Assembly (NCBI GenBank): GCA_964609825.1
Contig: CAZSSH010000002.1
Span: forward strand, 496,001 to 560,000
DNA: 64,000 nt
Direction of reading: 5' to 3'
Source of the DNA: CAZSSH01 sp964609825
GTDB taxonomy: Bacteria; Verrucomicrobiota; Lentisphaeria; Victivallales; Victivallaceae
Part shown: positions 16,164 to 24,579 of the stretch, piece by piece
Position numbering within the stretch: position 1 is the stretch's first letter
Layout: each line of letters opens with the position of its first letter
Notes under the pieces: model-generated
Database searches by the model: none
Seen by the model: the letters and a program-made list of their open reading frames with translations, nothing else
What the model was told of the DNA's origin: nothing
Position numbers and translations under genes: made by a program

Positions 16164-17804
16164 TCAATTGATATCGTAGAGCGAATCAAGCTCGTTGGCG
16201 ATTTTCATCAGCCGGTTGAAATCTTCTTCGCTGTATTTATACTGGGTGTGCAAAAAGCTGACGATGCGCTTGCAGCTCTCGGTGCCGTCAAGCTGGATCG
16301 TCTGGACGGTGCCGTCGACCAAAATCACATTGATTGTGCCGTCATGGTTGTAGGGCCAGTCGATGACCACCGGCAGCTTGGGATTGTCCTTTTGGGTGAG
16401 GCCGCCAAGCAAAATGTACGAGCAGTTGTCGGCGGTGAATTCTTTGCCCGGGACATAGGCGGTTTCTTCGTTTTCGACCGCGTTGGCCGGATTGAGACCG
16501 AAGTCTTTGATCAAGGCCTCAAAGCCGATAAAACCGCTTTTTTCGGGAAATTTGCCGTCATTTTTGGCCGCGTAAGCCATAAGGGTGGTGCGGATGGCCT
16601 CCATGTTTTTGAGACAGTCGGTATTGTCGTAGGCGGTCTCGGTCGCTGCTGCGCCGGAATTTTTAAATTTATCCATCAACAGGGGAACGGCATTGGAGAC
16701 CGAGGAGGAGACCATGCTGAAAAACTGAATCTGATTGATGTCCATATTGCTGTTGTTGGCCATGATAAAGCCGTCTTTTTGGCGGCTGTAAACACCGAAG
16801 ATTTGCGGAAAAACCATCGAGAGATCGTACTCTTCTCCGACCAGATCGTCCAGCAGCAACCCTTGAATATCACCGACGTAAACAAAGCCGAGTCCGTTGG
16901 TGTCGATCCCGGCGGAGAGCTTTTTAAAGTATTCGGAGTCGATCAATTTTTGCTGTGCCGAGCCCAGAGCGGTGATTGCTTCGGGCGAAGAATAGATGTT
17001 AAGCTGGCCCTCGGTCCAGTCGGCGACGATCTCAAGGTCGATTTTGGGGTGCGGCGACTGACGGGGGCTGAGCACGATGCCGTTGTCGTTGACGGCGACG
17101 GCTTTGAGTTTCAAAAGATCATAGATCCGGTGGTTTTTGTCGGGCATGGCCAGCAAAAAGTGAATTTTTTGCTCCGCAGTCTCATCGGCGTACACCACGA
17201 TCCCCCACTCGCCCTCGGTTTCGTTGAGCACGTCCTCGACTTGTTTCAGCACCACATCCGGTACCAGATCGTTAATTTGCTGATAAGTTTGCGGCGCTTG
17301 TTTGAGCGCGCGGATGATTTCGCCCGGGTTGATGATGACATCGGCGGCGTAAATGGTGTTGGCCGGGAGCGCCGATATTTCGGTCTTAAGGTCACGGTTT
17401 TCCGTGCCGAACATGTTGATCAAAAAACCTTTGGCGTCCGGCTGCACCGCGAGGTATCCGCGGTTGCGGAAATAACCGGTTTTGTTGTCAAATTTGGAGC
17501 TCGCGCCCCAGCCCTCGACCGACTGATAGCCGGAGAGCTCAAACATGATCTTGGCGGTATTGATGACCAGCGTGGCTTGTTTGAGCTGATCGTCATTGAG
17601 CCCGGTGCCCTGCAAAATGAATTTCTCGAGTTGCGCAAAACCGCGACCGAGCATCCGGTTGAGCGCCTCGGGGTTGTTGATGGCATAATAAGTGCCGCCC
17701 CGGTCGAGTTTTTTCTCAATTTTTTGGAATACCGCCTCCGTATTGTCGGCGCAAAGGATGCCCGCAACGGCCGTAATCAGTATAAAAACAAATAATTTTT
17801 TCAT
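16164..17804 (-). CDS. Secreted protein with C-terminal pseudopilin-like H-X9-DG domain
   Basis: This 546-residue protein has a signal peptide (MKKLFVFILITAVAGILCA), not a prepilin leader. Residues about 20-390 form a domain I do not recognise. From residue 396, 'DCLKNMEAIRTTLMAYAAKNDGKFP' and later 'NHDGTINVILVDG' (His 487, Asp 497) match the globular part of Lentisphaerota/Planctomycetota pseudopilin-like proteins, including the exact H-X9-DG spacing. It should be periplasmic or surface exposed. AGGAGAG lies 8 nt before the ATG. It is downstream of a metalloprotease and an alpha/beta hydrolase in the same direction. Confidence 0.78.
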   Translation of the reverse strand: MKKLFVFILITAVAGILCADNTEAVFQKIEKKLDRGGTYYAINNPEALNRMLGRGFAQLEKFILQGTGLNDDQLKQATLVINTAKIMFELSGYQSVEGWGASSKFDNKTGYFRNRGYLAVQPDAKGFLINMFGTENRDLKTEISALPANTIYAADVIINPGEIIRALKQAPQTYQQINDLVPDVVLKQVEDVLNETEGEWGIVVYADETAEQKIHFLLAMPDKNHRIYDLLKLKAVAVNDNGIVLSPRQSPHPKIDLEIVADWTEGQLNIYSSPEAITALGSAQQKLIDSEYFKKLSAGIDTNGLGFVYVGDIQGLLLDDLVGEEYDLSMVFPQIFGVYSRQKDGFIMANNSNMDINQIQFFSMVSSSVSNAVPLLMDKFKNSGAAATETAYDNTDCLKNMEAIRTTLMAYAAKNDGKFPEKSGFIGFEALIKDFGLNPANAVENEETAYVPGKEFTADNCSYILLGGLTQKDNPKLPVVIDWPYNHDGTINVILVDGTVQTIQLDGTESCKRIVSFLHTQYKYSEEDFNRLMKIANELDSLYDIN

Positions 17805-17848
17805 TTTATGACTCTCCTTTTATAGAAATATAGTCATGTTTGCCGGCT

Positions 17849-18523
17849 TTACAAATTATTTTTTGCAAAAAAACCGTTCTTTATAAAAAAATCAGCGGCT
17901 TTCATCACCGCCGGATCAAATACAAACCGGCAATGCCTGCCGTCCATGATGAGTTGCGCGTTGGCGCCGGCGAGACTCGTTGAGTCCATGGCGACCTTGC
18001 GGTCATGGCGCATGGTGATGATCCCCAGACGGCAATTATTGACGGCGGGAAGCGTGTGGACGATGCTCTCCGGGGAATTGGAAAGGTCGGGGAGCGGCTT
18101 TACCAGAAACGGCGCCGGCGCAAAATGCTCCACCCACTTTGCGGCAACCGCCGAGCCGTGGTTGGGCGGTGCGACCATCACCACGGTTTTGACTTTGGCA
18201 GCCGCTTCCGGATCCTGCAGGGCGACGCGGGTGACGAGCCCGCCCATACTGTGGGTGATGATCGCAATCTCGGGGTACATTTTACCGACGTCGGTCAAAA
18301 ACGAGGCGAAATCGTTGCCGTGCCCGTAAATCCCCTTGCGCGTGGTCCGGTAGTCGTAAAGGTAAATATCATCCGACCGCAATTGACGCAATGTTTTGGC
18401 CGCTTTGCGCATGGTGACGGCGCGGTGCAAGAGCCCGTGGACGATGACCACGGCGCGCTTGCCGTCACCCCGGAGGAATTCGCTGCTGGTGCGCCCGGCG
18501 AGGTATTCGAGCAGGTAAATCAT
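17849..18523 (-). CDS. Alpha/beta hydrolase, lipase/esterase-like
   Basis: This 224-residue protein shows 'VVIVHGLLH' (oxyanion-hole HG) and 'THSMGGLVTRVAL', the nucleophile elbow with catalytic Ser, as in PGAP1/lipase-type hydrolases. A candidate catalytic His is in 'DGRHCRFVF'. There is no signal peptide, so it is probably cytosolic. It should hydrolyse an ester of a lipid or small molecule; the substrate is unknown. Its ATG overlaps the TGA of the metalloprotease gene (ATGA), so the pair is translationally coupled. Confidence 0.83.
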   Translation of the reverse strand: MIYLLEYLAGRTSSEFLRGDGKRAVVIVHGLLHRAVTMRKAAKTLRQLRSDDIYLYDYRTTRKGIYGHGNDFASFLTDVGKMYPEIAIITHSMGGLVTRVALQDPEAAAKVKTVVMVAPPNHGSAVAAKWVEHFAPAPFLVKPLPDLSNSPESIVHTLPAVNNCRLGIITMRHDRKVAMDSTSLAGANAQLIMDGRHCRFVFDPAVMKAADFFIKNGFFAKNNL

Positions 18524-19458
18524 TGATTGAAATGCTCCGGGAGTTTGGTCGCCTGCGTTTTTTGGAGATAATCCTGCCAGACTTTTTCGAGGTCCTCGGT
18601 CTGCTTTTTGCGCAAAACGACCGGTTTGTTGCCGCGTATGGCGCTGATCCAGGCGCCGAAGAGGTACGACGCCTGCGGCTCGCTGAACAAAAAGTCGACA
18701 AACGCCTCCGACATTTCATACGTAAACGTGCTCTCATAGGTCTGCCACGACATCACCTCTTCGGCGGTCGGCATTTTGGCGTTGCTGCGGCGGTAAAGCA
18801 AAATCTTTTCCGGCAAATGCGAGCGGCGGCGGCGCAACTCGCGTTGCTCTTTGGCCTCGGCGGTCTGGCCGCGCGGATTGACCTCCGAGCAAAAATCCCA
18901 GTGGCGGAAAAACTCCGACAGCCCCTCGTTGAGCCCCAGACTCGGGGTCTCGACGCCCTTTTGCAAAATCAGCTGCCGGGTCATCGCGTGGGTAACCTCA
19001 TGGGTCAAAACTTCGCGCATTTCCAAAAAATCACAATTGTTGTTGTGATAAACGCTCACGGTCGGAATCCAGCCGACATTGGCCTTGTTGCGCCGGTAGG
19101 CGCAGAGCCCGGCGGTGTTGGCCGGCGCTTTGGATTTGGCGACATACTCCTCATGTGACGGGTAGACATTGACCTCGGTCTTGTCGCCGAACACGTTGGT
19201 GACGTTGAGAATATTGGGATACTGGCGATAGGTGCTGTCCAGATAATAGGCGATCTGGGCGGCAAACTCCGGATTGCCGCCGTAGACGGTGATGTCGCAA
19301 AATTTATTGCCCGTTTTGACTGGGTTGCCGGGCTGAATTTTTTGCGACAGCTCCTGAATTTTTTGCCGGTCGCTGTCGCTCCAGCGAATGAGGTCGTCGC
19401 TGACCGCCCACAACCCGGCGGTCAGCACGGTCAAAGAAACGGTCAAAAACAACTTCAT
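18520..19458 (-). CDS. Secreted gluzincin-type metalloprotease
   Basis: This 312-residue protein has a signal peptide (MKLFLTVSLTVLTAGLWA) and the zinc motif HEVTH in 'VLTHEVTHAMTRQ', with a third-ligand candidate Glu in 'GLNEGLSEFF' about 25 residues later. This is the arrangement of peptidase MA-like/DUF1570-type gluzincins. It should cleave proteins or peptides in the envelope. ATG 19458 is preferred over GTG 19467 because GGGAG lies 8 nt upstream, and it gives an ATGA overlap with the upstream lipoprotein gene. The downstream hydrolase is coupled in the same way. Confidence 0.83.
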   Translation of the reverse strand: MKLFLTVSLTVLTAGLWAVSDDLIRWSDSDRQKIQELSQKIQPGNPVKTGNKFCDITVYGGNPEFAAQIAYYLDSTYRQYPNILNVTNVFGDKTEVNVYPSHEEYVAKSKAPANTAGLCAYRRNKANVGWIPTVSVYHNNNCDFLEMREVLTHEVTHAMTRQLILQKGVETPSLGLNEGLSEFFRHWDFCSEVNPRGQTAEAKEQRELRRRRSHLPEKILLYRRSNAKMPTAEEVMSWQTYESTFTYEMSEAFVDFLFSEPQASYLFGAWISAIRGNKPVVLRKKQTEDLEKVWQDYLQKTQATKLPEHFNQ

Positions 19459-19979
19459 TTGGCGCACTCCCGCAAAAGGTCGGCGATGGCGCGGTTGGCG
19501 TCATCGAGGTTGTTTTGCATCGCCTTCACCGGATCGATGCCGTTGGCCTCGGTATACGCTGAAGCAAAGGTCATCGTGCGGTTGACCGGTTTTTGGCCGT
19601 CCTCCTTGACGGTGACGTCGAGCGCCAGCACCGCCTGTTTACGGTCGCGGTCGAATTCAAAGCGCAAAATATTGACGCTGAGCTTGATTTTACCGTCAAT
19701 GCCGCTGCCGGTGTCAAACAATTCGCGGAAATTGCGCAAAAGCATGACATCCGGGTTTTGGATAAAGCTGTTGTACTCGTCAAATTCGACGCGGTTGCCG
19801 GATTTAAACATGAGTTTGCCGCCCGCCCCCGAGAGATTGCGCACCGGCAGCAGACTTACATTGGCGGTTTTGGCGTCGAGCTTGGTCGGATTGAGATCAT
19901 AGTACTGCACCGGGACATAGGTGGAGAAACAGCCCGTCAGCAAGCCGAGGGTGATGGCGCAAATCGCGAGTTTATGCAT
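19455..19979 (-). CDS. PqiC-like ABC-transport auxiliary lipoprotein
   Basis: This 174-residue protein has a lipoprotein signal, 'ITLGLLTGCFS', with the lipobox Cys at about 17. The mature part runs 'YYDLNP...VSLLPVRNLSGAGGKLMFKSG' and later 'FDEYNSFIQNPDVMLLRNFRELF', the pattern of the DUF330/PqiC family of outer-membrane lipoproteins linked to Mce-type lipid transport. No mce, permease or ATPase gene lies nearby, so a lipid-transport role here is inference. It starts 3 nt after the LysM lipoprotein gene and overlaps the protease gene (ATGA). Confidence 0.78.
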   Translation of the reverse strand: MHKLAICAITLGLLTGCFSTYVPVQYYDLNPTKLDAKTANVSLLPVRNLSGAGGKLMFKSGNRVEFDEYNSFIQNPDVMLLRNFRELFDTGSGIDGKIKLSVNILRFEFDRDRKQAVLALDVTVKEDGQKPVNRTMTFASAYTEANGIDPVKAMQNNLDDANRAIADLLRECAK

Positions 19980-19981
19980 TG

Positions 19982-20710
19982 TTACCGTCCTTTCTCGGCC
20001 GGGATTTTGAGCTCCTGACCGATTTTTAAATTGCTGCTTCCTTTGAGCTGGTTGGCATCGAGGATCAGTTGGTATTTTTGGGTGGTGCCGTACATTTTTT
20101 GCGAAATTTTGCCCGGAGTGTCGCCGGACTGGACGACGTAGATGCGGTCGCCGTAAGCCGCTGCCGCCGCCGGGGCAGCGTTGATGCTTGCCGGAGCAAT
20201 CGCGGCGGGTGTGGCGACCCCGGCCGCTTTGGCGGCGGCCTGAGCGTCTTTGAGCCGCTGCTGCTGATTGAGGATATATTTCTTTAGATCTTCATTGGCG
20301 CGTCGGAGCGCCTGAAAGGTGGGGTCTTTCTCGAGCTCGATGTTGACCACTTCGCCGTTGGCTTCGGCGTCCTTGAGCTGCTTTAAGAGTTTGGCCTGAC
20401 TGAGACGGATGTACTCGGTGACCGCGGTGCGGTTGGCTGCCTCGGGGGCGAGGCGCAGATACTCGTTGTAGTGATAAATCGCCTCGACTTGGAGATTTAA
20501 ATTTTCGTCAAACAGTGAAGCGATGGCCAGATGCGCCGCCGCCGACTCCGGTTTGGCGAGGAGCATCCGGCGGTAGGCCTCGCGCGCTTCGTCATATTTG
20601 CCGTCCTGCCGGAATTGGTTGCCCTTGACCATCAAGGGGTGGTTGGCGTCGTTGCCCTTGCCGCAGCCGAAGAGGAGGACCAATACCGCGACGAGCATGA
20701 GTTTGCGCAA
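19982..20710 (-). CDS. Putative internally initiated TPR-LysM lipoprotein
   Basis: Nested in the same frame as the RsmE entry. TTG at 20710 has AGGAG 8 nt upstream (20723-20719) and starts MRKLMLVAVLVLLFGCGKG, a perfect lipoprotein signal with the lipobox FGC. ATG at 20698 is a second option. The product of about 242 residues has TPR-like repeats (about 25-110) and a LysM domain at the end, which binds peptidoglycan. It would be an envelope lipoprotein comparable to LysM/TPR scaffold proteins. The next gene also encodes a lipoprotein. Internal initiation is inferred from the site, not shown. Confidence 0.55.
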   Translation of the reverse strand: MRKLMLVAVLVLLFGCGKGNDANHPLMVKGNQFRQDGKYDEAREAYRRMLLAKPESAAAHLAIASLFDENLNLQVEAIYHYNEYLRLAPEAANRTAVTEYIRLSQAKLLKQLKDAEANGEVVNIELEKDPTFQALRRANEDLKKYILNQQQRLKDAQAAAKAAGVATPAAIAPASINAAPAAAAAYGDRIYVVQSGDTPGKISQKMYGTTQKYQLILDANQLKGSSNLKIGQELKIPAEKGR

Positions 20711-21373
20711 TACTGCCACTCCTGCCGCGGCGGCGGTCTCCAACCGTAAAATATAAGGCCCGAGATTGAGCCCCCGGCCATTGTGATCCTTGATTAATTG
20801 CTCCTCGCCGGGCGTAAATCCCCCCTCGGGACCGACGAGCCAGGCGACCTCTTTGACAGATTTGGGCATGATAAACTCCTGATTGCTGACACTGCCGTAA
20901 ATGACAGTGATATTTTGCTGGGTTAACTCGGTAAGTTTGTCGGCAAATTTGACTGCGCTCAAGAGTTGCGGGACAAACGGATTGTTGGACTGCTTGCAAG
21001 CCTCCAAAAGCAAGCTTTGCTGCCGCTCGACATTGTCGGGCTCGGCGACGCTGCGCTCGCATTTGACAATATGGATCGCCCAAACGCCGAGCTCGGCGGC
21101 TTGTTTCAGCACCAGATCCAGCTTGGCGCGGCGCGGGGCGGCGCACACGAGATGAATCTTTTGCGCCGGCTCCGGCGTCACGGTTTTTTGCGTCACTTTG
21201 ATGACTTTGCCGGGCTCAATTTGCCCGAGGGCCCACGTGCCGCGGCCGTCGAGCAGACCGACCGTGTCGCCGGCCGCGCCCCGCAGCGTTTTAAACAAGT
21301 GGTCGGCCTCGCGCTTGTCGAGCGCGGCCAAGCTTCCCTCGTCACCGATGTGATTGCAAAAAAAGGCGTGCAT
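19982..21373 (-). CDS. rsmE: RsmE 16S rRNA methyltransferase fused in frame to TPR-LysM lipoprotein
   Basis: A single 463-codon frame. Residues 1-221 are a full-length RsmE, the SPOUT methyltransferase for m3U1498 of 16S rRNA: 'EADHLFKTLRGAAGD' near the N-terminus, and the knot motifs 'WLVGPEGGFTPGEEQLI' and 'NLGPYILRLETAAAAGVAVLRKL'. Without a stop, the frame enters a lipoprotein signal (LMLVAVLVLLFGCGKG), TPR-like helices, an Ala-rich linker and a C-terminal LysM domain (IYVVQSGDTPGKISQKMYG). Making both parts as one chain would put a hydrophobic segment in a cytosolic enzyme. An internal ribosome-binding site suggests separate synthesis of the second part. The gene begins 5 nt after uxaA. 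Confidence 0.85.
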   Translation of the reverse strand: MHAFFCNHIGDEGSLAALDKREADHLFKTLRGAAGDTVGLLDGRGTWALGQIEPGKVIKVTQKTVTPEPAQKIHLVCAAPRRAKLDLVLKQAAELGVWAIHIVKCERSVAEPDNVERQQSLLLEACKQSNNPFVPQLLSAVKFADKLTELTQQNITVIYGSVSNQEFIMPKSVKEVAWLVGPEGGFTPGEEQLIKDHNGRGLNLGPYILRLETAAAAGVAVLRKLMLVAVLVLLFGCGKGNDANHPLMVKGNQFRQDGKYDEAREAYRRMLLAKPESAAAHLAIASLFDENLNLQVEAIYHYNEYLRLAPEAANRTAVTEYIRLSQAKLLKQLKDAEANGEVVNIELEKDPTFQALRRANEDLKKYILNQQQRLKDAQAAAKAAGVATPAAIAPASINAAPAAAAAYGDRIYVVQSGDTPGKISQKMYGTTQKYQLILDANQLKGSSNLKIGQELKIPAEKGR

Positions 21374-21377
21374 AAAT

Positions 21378-22868
21378 CTACAGCGTCACTCCGTCTTTAA
21401 AAATGGCGATTTCCTGAAAACCGTTGAGTTCGTTTTTGGCCATAATCCGGCCCGAAGCCAACTCCAAAACATAGTTGAAAAGCTCCTCGCCCAATTGGTC
21501 GAGGGTGATGTCTTCATCGATCAACCGGCCGGCATTGAAGTCGATCCAGTTGGGTTTCTTGGCCGCGAGCTCGGTGTTGGTCGAAATTTTGACCGTCGGC
21601 ACCGGCCCGCCATAGGGGGTTCCGCGCCCGGTGCTGAAGAGCACCAAGTGGGCGCCCGAGGCTGCCAGGACGGTGGTCGCCACCAGATCGTTGCCGGGTC
21701 CGGTCAAAAGATTGAGCCCGGGGGTCTTGAGCTGTTGGCCGTAGTCCAGGACGTCGGTGACGAGACTCGTCCCTCCTTTTTGAGTGCAGCCCAGAGATTT
21801 CTCCTCCAAGGTGCTGATCCCGCCCGCTTTGTTGCCGGGCGACGGGTTCTCGTACACCACTTGGTTATGGCGCAAAAAGTAATCCTTAAAATTGTTGATC
21901 AGCAATACGCAGCGGTCAAAGACGTCGCGGTTGACCGCGCGGTCCATCAGCAAGGTTTCGGCACCGAACATTTCGGGTACTTCGGTCAATACCGAAATCC
22001 CGCCCGCCGCGATGAGTCGGTCGGAAAAGCGCCCGATCAAGGGGTTGGCAGTGATCCCCGACAAACCGTCGGAGCCGCCGCACTTGAGGCCGACCTTGAG
22101 CTTGGCTGCGCTGACGCGCGCACGCACATCTTTTTGGCACTGCCGGTCGAGTTCGGTCAAATACTGCATCCCGAGCTCAAACTCATCGACCGCATCCTGC
22201 GCCTTGACAAAGCGTACGCGCGTCTTGTCATAGTTGCCCAGCCGGGACTGAAAGCTCTCCAAAGTATTGTTTTCGCACCCCAACGCGACCACCAGCACCC
22301 CGCCCGCGTTGGGGTGGTTGACCAACGCCGCCAAAATGGTGGCGGTCATCTCGTGGTCTTCACCCAGCTGGCTGCACCCGTAGGGGTGGGGAAAGGCCAA
22401 AACTTTGGACTTGCCGAGCTTGTTAAAGGCATTGGCCAGATTTTCGGCCAATTTGTTGACGCAGCCGACGGTGGGGATCACCCACAAATCATTGCGGATG
22501 CCGACGTCGCCGCTGGCGCGCACAAATCCCTCAAAATAACGCTCGGCTTTGGGGAACGTCACCGGCGCGACCGGGTGATAAACGTAGTCAAGCTGACCCT
22601 CCAACCGGGTTTTGAGGTTGCCGACGTGGACAAAGTCCCCGGCCTTGATCTCCTTGACGGCGTTGCCGATGGGCATGTCGTACTTGATCACCGGCTCGCC
22701 GGCGGCGATGTCAACCAAGGCAAACTTGTGGCCGCGGTTAACGGCTTGGCGCAACGTGATGTCGCAGTTGTCAAGACGGACGGTTTCGCCCCCGGCAAGG
22801 TCGGCGAGGGCGACGCCGACATTGTCGCGGCGGCCGATTTTGATGTATCGCAGTTGATTTTTTATCAT
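21378..22868 (-). CDS. uxaA: Altronate dehydratase
   Basis: This 496-residue protein matches UxaA in length and motifs: an N-terminal SAF-type domain (about 10-95, 'GHKFALVDIAAGEPVIKYDMPIG') and a large C-terminal domain with 'DLWVIPTVGCVNK', 'FPHPYGCSQLGEDHEMT' and 'GLKCGGSDGLSGITANP'. It converts D-altronate to 2-keto-3-deoxygluconate in galacturonate catabolism, an iron-dependent cytosolic step. It follows uxaB by 7 nt. The next genes of the pathway (uxaC, kdgK, kdgA) are not in this window. Confidence 0.93.
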   Translation of the reverse strand: MIKNQLRYIKIGRRDNVGVALADLAGGETVRLDNCDITLRQAVNRGHKFALVDIAAGEPVIKYDMPIGNAVKEIKAGDFVHVGNLKTRLEGQLDYVYHPVAPVTFPKAERYFEGFVRASGDVGIRNDLWVIPTVGCVNKLAENLANAFNKLGKSKVLAFPHPYGCSQLGEDHEMTATILAALVNHPNAGGVLVVALGCENNTLESFQSRLGNYDKTRVRFVKAQDAVDEFELGMQYLTELDRQCQKDVRARVSAAKLKVGLKCGGSDGLSGITANPLIGRFSDRLIAAGGISVLTEVPEMFGAETLLMDRAVNRDVFDRCVLLINNFKDYFLRHNQVVYENPSPGNKAGGISTLEEKSLGCTQKGGTSLVTDVLDYGQQLKTPGLNLLTGPGNDLVATTVLAASGAHLVLFSTGRGTPYGGPVPTVKISTNTELAAKKPNWIDFNAGRLIDEDITLDQLGEELFNYVLELASGRIMAKNELNGFQEIAIFKDGVTL

Positions 22869-22875
22869 GATTTCA

Positions 22876-24369
22876 TCAATCCTTGAGCAGCTTTTGCACC
22901 GCCGCGGTCATGCCGAGGGTTTGAATGTCGGTCAAGTAACCGGTGACGGCCTCGGTCAAACCGGCGACGAGATTGAGGTTTTTGCCCCAGAAGTCCTCGC
23001 GGCCCAGGACCGCTTCAACCAGCTTGGCGGTGTCGTAATTTTGATAGCACTCGGCGATGTAGGCGATTTTGGCCGCGTCATCGGCCACCGGGTAGGCACC
23101 CTTTTGGCGGGTGCCGCTGAAGCTCCCGTCGGCATTGGCTTTGGCATTGTAAAACGCGATCAAAGCGGCGAGCGAAAAGGTCAAAATCTTGGGAAGATCG
23201 CCGGTGATTTGCTGGTAATCGAGCAACGACGGCAGCACGCGGACCTGCCACTTGGAGATCGAGTTGAGCGAAATCGAAATCAACTGATGGTTGGCAAAGG
23301 GGTTTAAGAAGCGGTCGATGATCGACTCGGCAAAAGCCTTTTTGTCGGCGTCCGGCAGCGGAATGGTGGGGAATACTTCCTCCAGCAACGCGCGTTTGAG
23401 GTAGGTGCCGAACAATGCGTCGGAGGTCATCTGATCGACGAGATCAAACCCGGCCAGATAGGCGGCCAGTACGCTTGAGGTGTGCCCGCCGTTGAGGAAC
23501 CGGACTTTGCGGCTGCGGTACGGGGTTTGGTTGTCGGTCCAGACGACATTGAGCCCGGCTTCGGCAAAGGGAAGCTCATTGGCATACTTACTGTCGCCCT
23601 CGATGACAAAGAGGTGAAAGATTTCGCCGCAGTCGAGCAAATTGTCCTGATAGCCCAGCTTGGCGCAGTATTGGGGCGCTTCGGCTTTGGGGTACCCGGC
23701 GACGATGCGGTCAACGAGCGTGTTAAAAAATACGTTGTCGCGGTTGATGTAATCGATAAAGGGCTGGCCGAGCTGCCAGTCGGCGGCGTACTGGAGCATG
23801 TGCTTTTTCAGCGTGGCGCCGTTTTTGTCAATGAGCTCGCAGGGGATGAAGATCAAGCCGGGCTGCTTGGCCTTAAAGCGCTCAAACAACAAGGAGGTCA
23901 ATTTGGCCGGAAAGGTCTGCTGCGACTGGCCGGGGGTGTAGGCTTCGCTCTTGTACTCGATCCCCGACTCGGTGGTGTTGGAAAAAACAAAGCGCAAATC
24001 CTTGCCGGTGGCAGTGGCGACGACCTGAGCCCACTGGTCGGTAACTTTGAGGCAGCCCTTGACGCAAGTGATCACGCGCTTGTATTCGGCTGCCTTGCCG
24101 TTTTCCATCCCGCGGAGGATCAAGGTATAGAGGCCATCCTGCGCATTGATCATGTCGGCCATGCCGTTGTGCAAGGGTTGTACCATCTGCACCATGCCGT
24201 TGAATTTGCCCTGCTCGTTGCAGACGTCGATCATCCAGTCGATAAAGGCGCGCATGAAATTGCCTTCGCCGAACTGCATGACTTTGACAGGGTACTCCTG
24301 TTTGCTGCCGACGGCAAGATCGCTTGAGCTTTTGAGCTCTTTGACAAGGGTGCGGTTTAAGGTTTGCAT
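22876..24369 (-). CDS. uxaB: Tagaturonate reductase (altronate oxidoreductase)
   Basis: This 497-residue protein belongs to the mannitol-dehydrogenase-type long-chain family. 'VKVMQFGEGNFMRAFIDWMID' near the N-terminus is the NAD-binding segment typical of UxaB, and 'VRFLNGGHTSSVLAAYLAGFD' holds the catalytic region. It reduces tagaturonate to altronate with NADH, feeding UxaA. ATG 24369 is chosen because GGAGTGA lies 8 nt upstream; the GTG at 24381 would overlap that site. A LacI-type palindrome lies 70 nt upstream, suggesting induction by a uronate-derived signal. Confidence 0.93.
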   Translation of the reverse strand: MQTLNRTLVKELKSSSDLAVGSKQEYPVKVMQFGEGNFMRAFIDWMIDVCNEQGKFNGMVQMVQPLHNGMADMINAQDGLYTLILRGMENGKAAEYKRVITCVKGCLKVTDQWAQVVATATGKDLRFVFSNTTESGIEYKSEAYTPGQSQQTFPAKLTSLLFERFKAKQPGLIFIPCELIDKNGATLKKHMLQYAADWQLGQPFIDYINRDNVFFNTLVDRIVAGYPKAEAPQYCAKLGYQDNLLDCGEIFHLFVIEGDSKYANELPFAEAGLNVVWTDNQTPYRSRKVRFLNGGHTSSVLAAYLAGFDLVDQMTSDALFGTYLKRALLEEVFPTIPLPDADKKAFAESIIDRFLNPFANHQLISISLNSISKWQVRVLPSLLDYQQITGDLPKILTFSLAALIAFYNAKANADGSFSGTRQKGAYPVADDAAKIAYIAECYQNYDTAKLVEAVLGREDFWGKNLNLVAGLTEAVTGYLTDIQTLGMTAAVQKLLKD

Positions 24370-24437
24370 CGTTAGTTTCACTCCAAAATGTTGTTGCTCC
24401 CGGCCCCCAACGGCGGACCGGAGTGTGTTTATTGTTT

Positions 24438-24451
24438 TGTTAACGTTAACA
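24438..24451 (-). promoter_or_regulatory. LacI-family-type operator for uxaBA
   Basis: TGTTAACGTTAACA is a perfect 14-bp palindrome with central CG, the usual form of LacI-family sites, about 70 bp upstream of the uxaB start. No regulator gene of that family is in the window. Confidence 0.55.
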
Positions 24452-24551
24452 TAATCTACTACAACAATACAAAATATAACTGTTTAAGGCGCTTTTTTCA
24501 ATGGAAAAGGCAAGAATTTTCAAAAAATTAAACTCCGGGCAGGGAAAGGGT

Positions 24552-24579
24552 TTGCAAATTGTCAAAGTCGTGCTACATT
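24552..24579 (+). promoter_or_regulatory. Promoter for prs and the downstream housekeeping genes
   Basis: TTGCAA (24552-24557), a 16-nt spacer and TACATT (24574-24579), preceded by TGC, an extended -10. A second TTGACA at 24586-24591 has no good -10 partner. Confidence 0.45.

Noticed and set aside
16050..17795. A 581-codon rightward frame opposite the secreted H-X9-DG protein gene
   Set aside because: It is antisense to a gene with signal peptide, ribosome-binding site and family motif; no start signal or domain of its own.
21354..22886. A 510-codon rightward frame opposite uxaA
   Set aside because: UxaA motifs are unambiguous on the other strand; this is an antisense shadow.
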